Shown one piece after another: positions 8,864-17,790 of a stretch of 64,000 bases of DNA. Both the position numbers and the translations under genes were made by a program. The DNA is from Sphingopyxis indica (GTDB lineage: Bacteria > Pseudomonadota > Alphaproteobacteria > Sphingomonadales > Sphingomonadaceae), in contig NZ_FZPA01000004.1 of assembly GCF_900188185.1 (NCBI RefSeq), positions 1 through 64,000 of the forward strand, read 5' to 3'. The notes under the pieces were generated by a model. The model ran no database searches and was not told the origin of the DNA. It saw only the letters and a program-made list of their open reading frames with translations. Each line of letters opens with the position of its first letter. Position 1 is the first letter of the stretch.

Positions 8864-11659
8864 ATGGCGCTCAAGCCAATCGCATTCTGCACAGCATCCA
8901 TTCTGGCCCTGAGCCTCGCCGGCGTTGCCCATGCGCAAAGCCAGAGCGATCAGGGCGCTTCCGCGGCTTCCGAAGGCAATGGCCAGCCCGCGGCCGACGA
9001 TATCATCGTCACCGGCGTTCGCGCCTCGATCGTCGGCGCGCTGAATGTACGCAAGGAATCGGTGCAGATCGTCGACTCTGTCGTGGCCGAGGACATCGGT
9101 AAATTGCCGGACAATAATGTCGTCGAAGCGCTCCAGCGCGTGACCGGCGTGCAGGTGACCGACCGCGCCGGCGGCGAAGCCGCCACCGTGACGATTCGCG
9201 GCCTTCCCGATCCGCTGACGACGCTCAACGGCCGCAACATCTTTACCGCGGCGGGGCAGTCGTTCGCGTTGCAGGACATTTCGGCCAACCTCGTCAGGCA
9301 GGTCGACGTCTACAAGACCCGTTCCTCCGATCAGATCGAAACCGGCCTTGCGGGCCAGATCGACGTCAAGACGCGCCGTCCGTTCGATTTCGACGGCTTC
9401 ACGGTCTCGGGTCTCGCGCGCGGCATCTATAACGAACAGGCCGACAGCTTTAACCCCAATGTCGCGCTGCTCGTCAGCGACCGCTGGGAAACCGGCATCG
9501 GCGACATCGGCCTGTTGGTCAACGGCAGCTGGAGCCGGACCAAATACCGGAACATGTCGACGACCGCGGGCGCCTTCGTTCCGTTCGCAACGGAAAATCC
9601 GCCCGCCGGATCGGGCCTCGCCCCACTCGAGCGGATATTCTCCGGCTGGCAGCCCGGCCTCGACTATGGCCTGCCTACCGCACCGGGCTCGACGATCGAC
9701 TATAATGGCGTCGCCGTTCCCTATTATCTCTCGCGCGACGCCGTCTTCAGCTCGGACCTTTATGGCAAGCGCGAACGCCCGTCGGTAAATGTCGCGCTGC
9801 AATGGGCGCCGAATTCGAGTTCGGTCTATACGGCGGAAGTGTTCTACGCGGGCTTCCGAGGGACGACGTTCAACTCGCTGCAGTTCAGCTTCGTCGACTG
9901 GTGGGGCAACCCGGGACCGGTCGAGCTCTATGACGGCACCAACATCGTCAAGGCGCGCACCGTCGACGATGTCTATGGCTTCAACAGCGGCGACTATGCG
10001 ACGAACAAGACCGACAGCTTCGTCTATGCCCTCAACGGGCAATGGGACCTTGGCGATCGGGGCAAGATCATCGGCGATGTCGCCTATCAGACGAGCACCA
10101 ACAAGGGCTCGTTCATCGCGATGCGGACCGAACGCGTCGCAAACCAGATCACCACCGACTTCAACGCCGGCGGCGGAATTCCCTCCTATCACTTCGCGGA
10201 CGACAGCCTGCTGACCGATCCCGACGTCTGGACCGTTGCGCAGCTTTACGACAATGCGAACAAGGACAAGGGAAGCGCGATCACCGCCACGCTCGACGGC
10301 TATTATGAGTGGGACGAGGGCTTCATCCGCCGGGTCAAGGCGGGTCTGCGTTACGATGACCGCAAGGCAAAAAGCTATGTGCGGACACAGGATGCCGGCG
10401 TCCTGGGCGTCGCGCTTTCGACCTTGCCCGAAGACGCGCTGTTCACCAATTCGGACTTTATGAAGGGCATCGCCGACGTGCCGCGCAGCTGGGTCCTTGC
10501 CGACGGCGGCTGGCTGCACGACAATGCCGACATGGTCCGCGACCTTTATGGCCTGCCGACCTCGGAAGCGCTGTCGCTCGTCAAGACCTTCGACATCGAC
10601 GAAGTGACGATGTCGGCCTATGTCATGGCCGATGGCGAGCTTTCGATCTTCGGCCGGCCGCTGCGTCTCGAAGGCGGCGTTCGCTACGTCTCGGTCACAA
10701 CCGATTCGAATTTCTTCGATCGCTACAACGACGGTGCGCTGACCCGCGGCGGCAGCCAGTCGTCGAAATTCCTGCCCAGCTTCACCGCGCGCTATGAAAT
10801 CACGCCCAATCTGCGGCTGCGCTTCAATTATGGCGAAACGCTCCGCCGTCCCAATTTCACGGACATCAATCCGAATTATTCGTTGACCGGCGATCTCACC
10901 AACGTGGGCTATGGCAGCGGATCGGCGGGCACCGCGGATTTGAGGCCGACGCATTCGAAGAATTACGACCTCGCGCTCGAATGGTATTTCGAACGCAACA
11001 GCGCGATCTATGTCACCGGCTTCCGGCGCGAGATTGACGGCCTTGTCGTTCCGCTGACGGTCATGGAGCATATTCCGGACAATGGCATCGTCGCGGGTGC
11101 GACCGAAAATTTCGCCATCACCCGGCCGGTCAATGCCTCCGACGGCGTGCTCAAGGGCGTCGAAATCGGCCTGACCTATTTCCCCACCTATCTGCCGAGC
11201 ATCCTCGACGGCCTCGGTTTTCAGGGAAGCGTGACGATCCTCGATTCCAAGCAGAATATTCCGATGACGGACTCGGCGGGGAACATCACCGGCGAGGCGA
11301 CGTCGCAATTCTTCAACGTGTCGAAATTCTCCTACAACGCCACGCTCGCTTATGACCGCGGGCCGTTCGATGCGCGCGTGTCCTATGTCTGGCGCAAGGG
11401 CTTTCTGCACAACAACGAAGCGCGCCTGTTCGCCAATCCGATCGGCGTCTGGTACCGGCCGGAAGAAAGCCTCGACGTTCAGCTGACGTGGAATGTCACC
11501 GATCGTATCGGCCTGACCTTCGATGCGACCAACCTGACCAAGTCGAAGCAGCAGAATTATTACAGGTTCGACAATGTCGGCAACGCCGATCAGTTCAACC
11601 TCGGCACGCTGCAGCTGGCACGCACCTTCGCGATCGGCGCGCGCTTCACCTTCGATTGA
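8864..11659 (+). CDS. TonB-dependent receptor, probable arabino-oligosaccharide importer
   Basis: This 931-residue outer-membrane protein begins after GGGAGGA. It has a signal peptide of about 24 residues (ending VAHAQ), a TonB-box-like and plug region (residues ~45-160, with EDIGKLPDNNVVEALQRVTG, the hallmark of the Xanthomonas/Caulobacter-type receptors) and a long beta-barrel ending in an aromatic C-terminal strand (ARTFAIGARFTFD). The terminal Phe-Asp is close to the usual terminal aromatic. Placement directly after three arabinan glycosidases suggests it imports arabinan oligosaccharides. The ligand is inferred from context only. Confidence 0.88.
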   Translation: MALKPIAFCTASILALSLAGVAHAQSQSDQGASAASEGNGQPAADDIIVTGVRASIVGALNVRKESVQIVDSVVAEDIGKLPDNNVVEALQRVTGVQVTDRAGGEAATVTIRGLPDPLTTLNGRNIFTAAGQSFALQDISANLVRQVDVYKTRSSDQIETGLAGQIDVKTRRPFDFDGFTVSGLARGIYNEQADSFNPNVALLVSDRWETGIGDIGLLVNGSWSRTKYRNMSTTAGAFVPFATENPPAGSGLAPLERIFSGWQPGLDYGLPTAPGSTIDYNGVAVPYYLSRDAVFSSDLYGKRERPSVNVALQWAPNSSSVYTAEVFYAGFRGTTFNSLQFSFVDWWGNPGPVELYDGTNIVKARTVDDVYGFNSGDYATNKTDSFVYALNGQWDLGDRGKIIGDVAYQTSTNKGSFIAMRTERVANQITTDFNAGGGIPSYHFADDSLLTDPDVWTVAQLYDNANKDKGSAITATLDGYYEWDEGFIRRVKAGLRYDDRKAKSYVRTQDAGVLGVALSTLPEDALFTNSDFMKGIADVPRSWVLADGGWLHDNADMVRDLYGLPTSEALSLVKTFDIDEVTMSAYVMADGELSIFGRPLRLEGGVRYVSVTTDSNFFDRYNDGALTRGGSQSSKFLPSFTARYEITPNLRLRFNYGETLRRPNFTDINPNYSLTGDLTNVGYGSGSAGTADLRPTHSKNYDLALEWYFERNSAIYVTGFRREIDGLVVPLTVMEHIPDNGIVAGATENFAITRPVNASDGVLKGVEIGLTYFPTYLPSILDGLGFQGSVTILDSKQNIPMTDSAGNITGEATSQFFNVSKFSYNATLAYDRGPFDARVSYVWRKGFLHNNEARLFANPIGVWYRPEESLDVQLTWNVTDRIGLTFDATNLTKSKQQNYYRFDNVGNADQFNLGTLQLARTFAIGARFTFD

Positions 11660-11667
11660 TCCCTGAC

Positions 11668-11701
11668 GACCGGGGGGCGGCTTGCGGGCAGCCTCCCGGT
11701 C
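11668..11701 (+). terminator. Terminator-like hairpin after the TonB receptor
   Basis: GACCGGGGGGC (11668-11678) can pair with GCCTCCCGGTC (11691-11701) over 11 bp with one mismatch, leaving a 12-nt loop. It begins 8 bp after the receptor stop. No T-tract follows, so termination strength is uncertain. Confidence 0.5.
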
Positions 11702-12081
11702 GACAACTCTGGCGGTCGCTGCCGCGGCCCTTCTCCCCTCTTGCTCTCCCGATACGGGCAGCCGCAATGGGAGCGACCGCCATCTCTCTGAAAGACCAGA
11801 CCGCGAGCCCGTCGGAACGAGTGGGTTTCGACTCGCTCGACCCTGCACTGGCCGAACATGGCGTCAGGGATTTCGCCAATTTCGGCTTTTGATTCGTCGA
11901 TCGGGGTGCGAATCCTTGCGGAAATCATCCGGCGTCCCTCCACGGCGAGATGGGACCGCCGCCTTGCCGTAGCGTCGCGTGGCGCGCCGCCATCATCATC
12001 TTGTCGAGCGCCGCGCGCGACCCTAACCTTGCTGCGGAATCCGCCGTGCGAGCGGCGCAAGAACGAGGATGGGAGAGCGGT
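11702..12081. other. Gene-free gap before the ligase gene
   Basis: I see no convincing gene here. The short frames open in this stretch have no ribosome-binding site or recognisable product. It marks the end of the arabinose locus and must contain the promoter of the ligase gene, but no clear -35/-10 pair was seen. Confidence 0.5.
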
Positions 12082-13842
12082 ATGAGCGCCAATGATCCGG
12101 CAGGCGAAGCGGTGGTGCCGCTCGATCCGGCATGGCCGAAAATGTCACTTGCGGAGGCGACCGCGCTGCTCACCGCGCCCGGCGCCAGGTTCGAGATGGA
12201 GACCGTCGAGATTCGCGGTGTCCCCACGCGCGTCTGGAAAAATGCGCCGTCCGATCTCGGCGCACTCCTCGATCTCTCGCGCACCCATGGCGAGCGGCCC
12301 TTCACGATCCTCGACGATGAGCGCGTGAGCTATGAAGCCAACTGGCGCGCCACCGCGACGCTTGCACATGCGCTCAAGGCGATGGGAGTGGCGAAGGGCG
12401 ACCGCGTTGCCTTTGCGATGCGCAACCTGCCCGAATGGCCGATGGTCTTTTTCGCGATCACCACTTTGGGCGCGATCGCGGTGCCGCTCAATGCGTGGTG
12501 GACGGGCGCCGAACTCAGCTATGGCATCGCCGATTCGGGCGCGAAGATCGTCATCGTCGACGGCGAGCGTTATGTGCGGCTGCGCGAGCATCGCGGCGAG
12601 CTGCCCCTGGTCGAGCAGTGGATCGTCGCGCGCGGCGACGGGGAGGCGGGAACGCTCGCACTCGAAACCCTTGCCGGAGCACCGCCGAGCTGGAGCGCCT
12701 TGGCCGACACTGATCGCCCGCGCGCCGATATCGACAGCGATGATGCCGCGACGATTTTCTACACCAGCGGCACGACCGGCCAGCCCAAGGGGGCGCTCGG
12801 GACGCACCGCAATCTGATGTCGAACATCCTCTCGGGCGGCTTTTCGGCGGCGCGCAGCTTTCTGCGCCGCGGCGAGCCGGTGCCCGAGCCGCAGCCGCGA
12901 ACGACGCTGACCGTCATTCCGATGTTCCACGTTACCGCCTGTTCGGCGAGCCTGATGGGCGCGATGGCGGCGGGGCACACGACGATTTTCATGCGCAAAT
13001 GGGACGCAGTCGAGGCGATGGAGATCATCGAGCGCGAAAAGGTCAATGTCACCGGCGGGGTGCCGACGATCGCCTGGCAGCTGATCGAGCATCCTGACCG
13101 GGCCAAATACGACCTCTCGTCGCTCGAGGCGATCGCTTATGGCGGCGCGCCCTCGGCACCCGAGCTGGTCAAGCGCATTTACGAGGAATTCGGCGCGCTG
13201 CCCGGCAACGGCTGGGGGATGACCGAAACGATGGCGACGGTGACCTCGCACTCGTCGGAGGATTATCTGAACCGCCCGACGAGCGCCGGGCCGCCGGTCG
13301 CGGTCGCCGACCTCGAAATCCGTGCCGACGACGGCGTGACGGTGCTGCCGACGGGTAGCGTCGGCGAGCTGTGGGCGCGCGGGCCGATGATCGTGAAGGG
13401 CTATTGGAACAAGGCGCAAGCCACCGCCGAAACCTTCGTCGATGGCTGGGTGCGCACCGGCGACCTTGCGCGGCTCGATGCGGAAGGGTTTCTCTACATC
13501 GTCGACCGCGCCAAGGACATGGTGCTGCGCGGCGGCGAGAATATCTATTCGTCCGAGGTCGAGAATGCGCTCTATGAGCATCCCGCAGTGACCGACTGCG
13601 CGATCGTCGGCATTCCGCACCGCACGCTCGGCGAGGAACCCGCGGCGGTCGTGCATCTCGCGCCCGGTATGAACGCGACCGAAGCCGAACTGCAGGACTG
13701 GGTGCGCGCGCGGCTCGCGGCGTTCAAGGTGCCGGTCGCGATCCGCTTCGTCGCCGACACGCTGCCGCGCAACGCCAATGGCAAGATATTGAAGAAGGAT
13801 TTGAAAACGCTGTTCGCCGATCGCGAGGCCGCCGCCGCCTGA
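12082..13842 (+). CDS. Class I adenylate-forming enzyme, acyl-CoA ligase-like
   Basis: This 586-residue AMP-dependent synthetase/ligase is expected to activate a carboxylic acid as acyl-AMP and transfer it to CoA. It shows the P-loop-like motif YTSGTTGQPKGALGTHRN (residues ~230-247), the adenine motif GWGMTETMATVTSH (~378), TGDLARLDAEGFLYIVDR with the DxxK-like hinge (~458-475), GGENIYSSEVE and the C-terminal catalytic lysine region NGKILKKDL. ATG 12082 follows GGGAGAG; a longer upstream reading frame has no better start. The acid substrate cannot be deduced: it stands alone, between the arabinose locus and a diguanylate cyclase. Confidence 0.85.
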   Translation: MSANDPAGEAVVPLDPAWPKMSLAEATALLTAPGARFEMETVEIRGVPTRVWKNAPSDLGALLDLSRTHGERPFTILDDERVSYEANWRATATLAHALKAMGVAKGDRVAFAMRNLPEWPMVFFAITTLGAIAVPLNAWWTGAELSYGIADSGAKIVIVDGERYVRLREHRGELPLVEQWIVARGDGEAGTLALETLAGAPPSWSALADTDRPRADIDSDDAATIFYTSGTTGQPKGALGTHRNLMSNILSGGFSAARSFLRRGEPVPEPQPRTTLTVIPMFHVTACSASLMGAMAAGHTTIFMRKWDAVEAMEIIEREKVNVTGGVPTIAWQLIEHPDRAKYDLSSLEAIAYGGAPSAPELVKRIYEEFGALPGNGWGMTETMATVTSHSSEDYLNRPTSAGPPVAVADLEIRADDGVTVLPTGSVGELWARGPMIVKGYWNKAQATAETFVDGWVRTGDLARLDAEGFLYIVDRAKDMVLRGGENIYSSEVENALYEHPAVTDCAIVGIPHRTLGEEPAAVVHLAPGMNATEAELQDWVRARLAAFKVPVAIRFVADTLPRNANGKILKKDLKTLFADREAAAA

Positions 13843-13973
13843 TCTCGCGGCCCGCGCGCCTTTGCCTGTCCGGCCGATACCGAAGGAGCCCCGATGCCGG
13901 GTGACTGACGTCACACCGGTTTTCCGTTTGACCGGTAAAGATATCCAAAGATATTCCGGGCATGGGGGACTTC

Positions 13974-15728
13974 ATGACCTTTGCGCAAAGCCATTCGGTG
14001 CGACGATGGGGCGCGATGCTGTTCGCGCTCGCCTGCGTCATCGCGGCGTGCGTGGCGCGTCCCGCCGGCGCGATGCCGCTGCGCGACGATGCGGTCTTTT
14101 GCCATGCGGAAACCAGCCTGTCTGTTGCCGATGGAGAACTGACATCGCTTGCGTTTTCCTGCGGCGACGAGCCCGTCGGCTATCAGCGCGCAAGCCTGTG
14201 GTTGCGCGCGTCGATCGACCGCTTGCCCGGCGTTCAGGCGCAGGCGATCGCGGTCCGCTATACGCGCTTCGAGCGGCTCGCGGTCGCCTTCGTCTATGCC
14301 GACGGCGCCGTTCGCTGGCAGCGGGTCCGGCGCGGCGATTATGGCGCGCACTGGCGGGTCGGCGGCCAGCTTCTCTTCGAAGCGCCCGACCGTAGCGCGC
14401 CATTGGTCGCGGTGGCGATGCGGTTCGACCGGCTCACCGACCATAGCCTGTTGCACCCGCGCCTGATCTCCGCGGACGAGGCGGGGCTGCAGGCCGCGGG
14501 CATGGCGGCGATGATCGGAGCGTCGCTGACCTTGCTGCTCGTCAGCGGCATCTACAGCCTGTCCCTCGCCGTCGCGGCGCGGTGCCAATATCTCGTCTGG
14601 CAGGCCGCCTGGTCGGGCGTGATGATCGTCTGGGGGGCGCTCTGGTCACAGATCCATCTTGCGATTCTGCCGGCGGCGGCGGGGACCCCTTCTGCGCGGG
14701 CGGCGACGCTGCTCGCCTGCCTCGCGATCGCAGTCGCCACCGCAAGCGCCGTGACGGCGATCGGCCGCGATCATATTTCGCGCGGGTTGCAGAGCGCGAC
14801 ACTGGTTTTGGGGTTCGGCATCGGGCTCGCCGGCATTCCGCTGGCACTCACGCAAAGCGGCGACCTCGGCCTCTGGGGGCAGATTCTGGGCGTCGCGATC
14901 ATCGTCGATCTGCTTGCGGTCGCACTCTGCCTCGGCAGGGGCTGGCGGCGCGGTTCGGTCGAAGCGCGCGACTTCGCGCTGGCGTGGGGCCTGCCTATGG
15001 CGATGCTCGCGCTGGTGCATGTCGTCGATGTCGAAGACGGCTTCTGGGGCGCAGGATCGAAGCTGCCCGTGCTCGTCGCGGCAACCTGGCAGGCGCTATG
15101 GCTCTCGGCCGCGGCGACGCGTCGGCTGTCGCACCTGCGCGTCGAACGCGACCATGCACGGGCCGCCGAAGCGCATGCGCAGGCGCTCGCGCGGCGCGAC
15201 CCGCTGACCGGCCTCGCCAACCGGCGTGGCTTCGTCGAGCGCGTCACGCCGCTGCTCGCCGAGGCGCGCGCCGGCGATCTGCCCGCCGCGCTGCTGCTCG
15301 TCGACATCGACCGCTTCAAATCGGTGAACGACGGCCACGGGCACGAGGTCGGCGACGAAGTGCTTTGCCGCATCGCGCGCCGGATCGACCGCTGGGAAGG
15401 GCCGATGTGTACCGTCGCGCGGCTCGGCGGCGAGGAGTTCGGACTGCTGACGGTGGGAATGGAGGGGATCATGCTCGACCGCTTCGCCGAAAGCATCCGG
15501 CGCGAGATTGCTGCCTGCGATCATCGCGACATCATCGGAGACCGTCGCGTGACCGCGAGCGTCGGCGTCGCCGAGGCGAAACCCGCGGTCGATTTCCAGC
15601 AGCTCTATCGCTTCGCCGATGCGGCGCTTTACGAAGCGAAGCGCGCCGGACGCGACCGCGTCGATGTCCAGCGCTACGGCCGCGGCGGCAACGGCCCGCC
15701 CGATCGCGACGTCGCCCTTCTGAACTGA
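13974..15728 (+). CDS. Membrane diguanylate cyclase (7TM-type sensor + GGDEF)
   Basis: This protein of about 584 residues has, in order, a signal-type helix (to ~30), a periplasmic sensory region (~35-170), about seven transmembrane helices (~180-385) resembling a 7TMR-DISM sensor, a short coiled coil rich in Arg/Ala/Glu, and a GGDEF domain (~415-570). The active-site loop is GGEEF (residues 485-489), a functional variant. A Mg/GTP-binding block (VDIDRFKSVNDGHGHEVGD) and the conserved AGRDRV end are intact, so c-di-GMP synthesis is expected. ATG 13974 is chosen because GGGGGA lies just upstream; ATG 13962 would add four residues. No EAL domain is present. Confidence 0.88.
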   Translation: MTFAQSHSVRRWGAMLFALACVIAACVARPAGAMPLRDDAVFCHAETSLSVADGELTSLAFSCGDEPVGYQRASLWLRASIDRLPGVQAQAIAVRYTRFERLAVAFVYADGAVRWQRVRRGDYGAHWRVGGQLLFEAPDRSAPLVAVAMRFDRLTDHSLLHPRLISADEAGLQAAGMAAMIGASLTLLLVSGIYSLSLAVAARCQYLVWQAAWSGVMIVWGALWSQIHLAILPAAAGTPSARAATLLACLAIAVATASAVTAIGRDHISRGLQSATLVLGFGIGLAGIPLALTQSGDLGLWGQILGVAIIVDLLAVALCLGRGWRRGSVEARDFALAWGLPMAMLALVHVVDVEDGFWGAGSKLPVLVAATWQALWLSAAATRRLSHLRVERDHARAAEAHAQALARRDPLTGLANRRGFVERVTPLLAEARAGDLPAALLLVDIDRFKSVNDGHGHEVGDEVLCRIARRIDRWEGPMCTVARLGGEEFGLLTVGMEGIMLDRFAESIRREIAACDHRDIIGDRRVTASVGVAEAKPAVDFQQLYRFADAALYEAKRAGRDRVDVQRYGRGGNGPPDRDVALLN

Positions 15729-15738
15729 CCGAAGGGCC

Positions 15739-16473
15739 TCAGGAGGTTGGCGCCGCCCCGTCGTCGCTCTCCAGCCCTTCATATTTGAGCTGGAGATAGC
15801 GCTCGCGCGTCGCGAGCTTGTCGATCTCGCCCGCGGCGAGGCTGCGCGCCGCGTCGCCGATCTCGCGCTCGAGCATCCTGAGTCCGCCGAGCAGCGTGTC
15901 GTCGGGGGTGCGTCCGCCGTGCGCTTCGCCGCGCAGTCCCGCCGGGATGCGCTGGTAGCCCGCGACGAGTTCGGGCAGGTCCTCGCCGACGAGCTTGCGG
16001 ATATTCGCGGCGGCCGGAGTCGCGGCGTCGAGCGTCTGGAGCTGCGGCGCGAGCAGGTCGAGCTGGACGCCGATCCCGTCGACGAGCTGGCGCGCCGGGG
16101 CGGGGAGTGCGGGGCGCTGCGCCTCGAGCCAGATTTCGGTGCGCCCCGCGAGCTGCCTGAGGTCGGCCTTCGGCAGGTCGGCCTGACGCGGCTCGGGGAA
16201 GGGCGGCCATTTGCCGAACAGCACCGCGACACCGATCAGCAGCAAGGTGACCGCCATCACCCCCGTGAAGCCGAGCGGCTGGATCACCGCGCCGAAGATC
16301 GCCGCCGCGATCAGCACCGCGCCGCCGGCCATGAACATCCGGCCGATCTTCTTGAACAGATGCTGGCGTCGCAGCGCGAGGCTCTTGGTGCCGATCGGAC
16401 GCCGCCGCTCGCGCGACCGTTCGATCGCGGCGCTGCCGAGCATGATCGTCTGGTCGGTCTCGCTCATCGCCAT
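15739..16473 (-). CDS. XpaC-like membrane protein, TelA partner
   Basis: This 244-residue protein has two adjacent hydrophobic segments (about residues 46-88, MFMAGGAVLIAAAIFGAVI and GVMAVTLLLIGVAVLF) and a soluble C-terminal helical domain with long Leu/Ala/Glu-rich stretches. Its start lies 8 bp after the TelA stop, so the two form one transcription unit. The TelA-XpaC pairing is known from other bacteria, and this is the basis of the name; sequence similarity is modest. Function is unknown, possibly envelope stress or toxic-anion tolerance. GAGG lies 6 nt before the chosen ATG; ATG 16467 is an alternative. Confidence 0.6.
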   Translation of the reverse strand: MAMSETDQTIMLGSAAIERSRERRRPIGTKSLALRRQHLFKKIGRMFMAGGAVLIAAAIFGAVIQPLGFTGVMAVTLLLIGVAVLFGKWPPFPEPRQADLPKADLRQLAGRTEIWLEAQRPALPAPARQLVDGIGVQLDLLAPQLQTLDAATPAAANIRKLVGEDLPELVAGYQRIPAGLRGEAHGGRTPDDTLLGGLRMLEREIGDAARSLAAGEIDKLATRERYLQLKYEGLESDDGAAPTS

Positions 16474-16481
16474 TGTCCGCC

Positions 16482-17687
16482 TCAGCCTTCGAGTGCGGCG
16501 AGCGGGCTCGCTTCGCCGCCGACGCTTGCCTGCGCCTGCGCTGCGCCCTCGGCGCGCGCGATATAGCCCTTCGACTTCGCAACCTCGCCCTCGAGCGCGC
16601 CAACGGTCGTCTTCATCGTGTCGAGCGCCTTGAGCTTGAAGCTGTCGATCGCGTCCATCGTGTCATAGATATTCTGGAAAGCGCGGCTCAGCGTCTCCAT
16701 CGGGATCGTGCTCGACGCCGCCTGTTCGTGGATGCGCGCGGTGTTGTCCTTGAGCATCTTCGACGTGCCGTCGATGATGTTCGCCGTCGTCGTGTTCAAT
16801 GCGGTGATCTGTTCGAGCACCAGCTTCTGGTTGGTCATCGCCTGCGCGACGGTGATCGCGGTCTTGAGCGCGCCCACCGTGGTGGTCGAGGCGCGGTCGA
16901 CGCCCTTCACCAGCTCGACATTATTCTTTTTGACAAGGTCGAGCGCGAGATAGCCCTGCACCGTCACCGCCATTTGGGTGAGCAGGTCCTGCGTGCGCTG
17001 GCGCGCATAGAAGAGCGCGTTTTCGCGCAGAATCTTTGCCTTGGCGGGATCGGTGCCGTCGAGTTCGATCGCCTTCGCCTCGAGCCGTTCGTCGAGCGTC
17101 TTGGCGATATGCACCATCTGCTCGAGCTTGCCCATCGATTCCCACATCTTGCGCCGCTCGACGTCGATCGCGGCATTGTCCATCAAAAGCTCGTCCTTGC
17201 CGTTGGCGAGCGCGGTCAGGATGCCGCTGATATGCGTCTGGGCGCTGCGGTACTGCGCGAAATAATTGCTGATCTTGCTGCCGAAAATCTTGTCGAGCAG
17301 GCCGCGTTTCGACAGCAGCTTGCCATTCGCCGACGGGTCGAGCCGCTCGACGGTCGAGCGCAGTTCGATCAGATTCTGGCCGATGTCGTTGTCGCGCTCC
17401 ATCGCCTTGACCGGGCGGTCGAGGAAGCGGTTCGAATGGCTCGCCGCGTCGAGCATTTCCTTGCGGCCCATATTGGTGATCTGGTCGACGCGCTTGCCGA
17501 ATTCGGGGGAGTTTTCATCCTGCGCGACGAGGTCGTCGATGAAGCCGTCGACCCGCTCCTCGAGTTTCGATTTCTGCTCGGCCGACAGCGGCACGAGCCC
17601 TGCGGCCTTTTCGGGGGCGAGGGGGTTCAGCGGCTCGGGCGGGGTCAGCTTCAGCTCGTCGGTTGCGGTCGCCGTCTGTTCGCTCAT
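16482..17687 (-). CDS. telA: Toxic anion resistance protein TelA family
   Basis: This 401-residue soluble, nearly all-helical protein belongs to the TelA/KlaA family, first linked to tellurite resistance. Recognisable blocks are the N-terminal DELKLTPPEPLNPL leader, IGQNLIELRSTVERLDPS (~120) and the family-specific AITVAQAMTNQKLVLEQI (~300). ATG 17687 follows GGAAGGAAAG; an upstream in-frame ATG lacks a site. It is the first gene of a two-gene unit with the XpaC-like membrane protein. The physiological role of chromosomal TelA proteins is unsettled, so resistance to tellurite should not be assumed. Confidence 0.85.
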   Translation of the reverse strand: MSEQTATATDELKLTPPEPLNPLAPEKAAGLVPLSAEQKSKLEERVDGFIDDLVAQDENSPEFGKRVDQITNMGRKEMLDAASHSNRFLDRPVKAMERDNDIGQNLIELRSTVERLDPSANGKLLSKRGLLDKIFGSKISNYFAQYRSAQTHISGILTALANGKDELLMDNAAIDVERRKMWESMGKLEQMVHIAKTLDERLEAKAIELDGTDPAKAKILRENALFYARQRTQDLLTQMAVTVQGYLALDLVKKNNVELVKGVDRASTTTVGALKTAITVAQAMTNQKLVLEQITALNTTTANIIDGTSKMLKDNTARIHEQAASSTIPMETLSRAFQNIYDTMDAIDSFKLKALDTMKTTVGALEGEVAKSKGYIARAEGAAQAQASVGGEASPLAALEG

Positions 17688-17790
17688 GTCTTTCCTTCCA
17701 ACCCCTTGCCCTGGGTCCTTCTGCCTATATGGCATGCGGACCTGTGTTATTCAAGCACTACACCGCATTGCGCACGCGCCGGCCGTGCCG

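Noticed and set aside
8846..11848. A 1000-codon open frame on the minus strand opposite the TonB receptor
   Set aside because: The plus-strand frame has a signal peptide, plug motif and terminal barrel strand, whereas the minus-strand translation lacks any motif. Long mirror frames are usual in DNA with this third-position GC bias.
11815..11850. A GGGTTTCGACTCG stretch resembling a tRNA T-arm
   Set aside because: No acceptor, D or anticodon stem could be placed around it, so no tRNA gene is supported.
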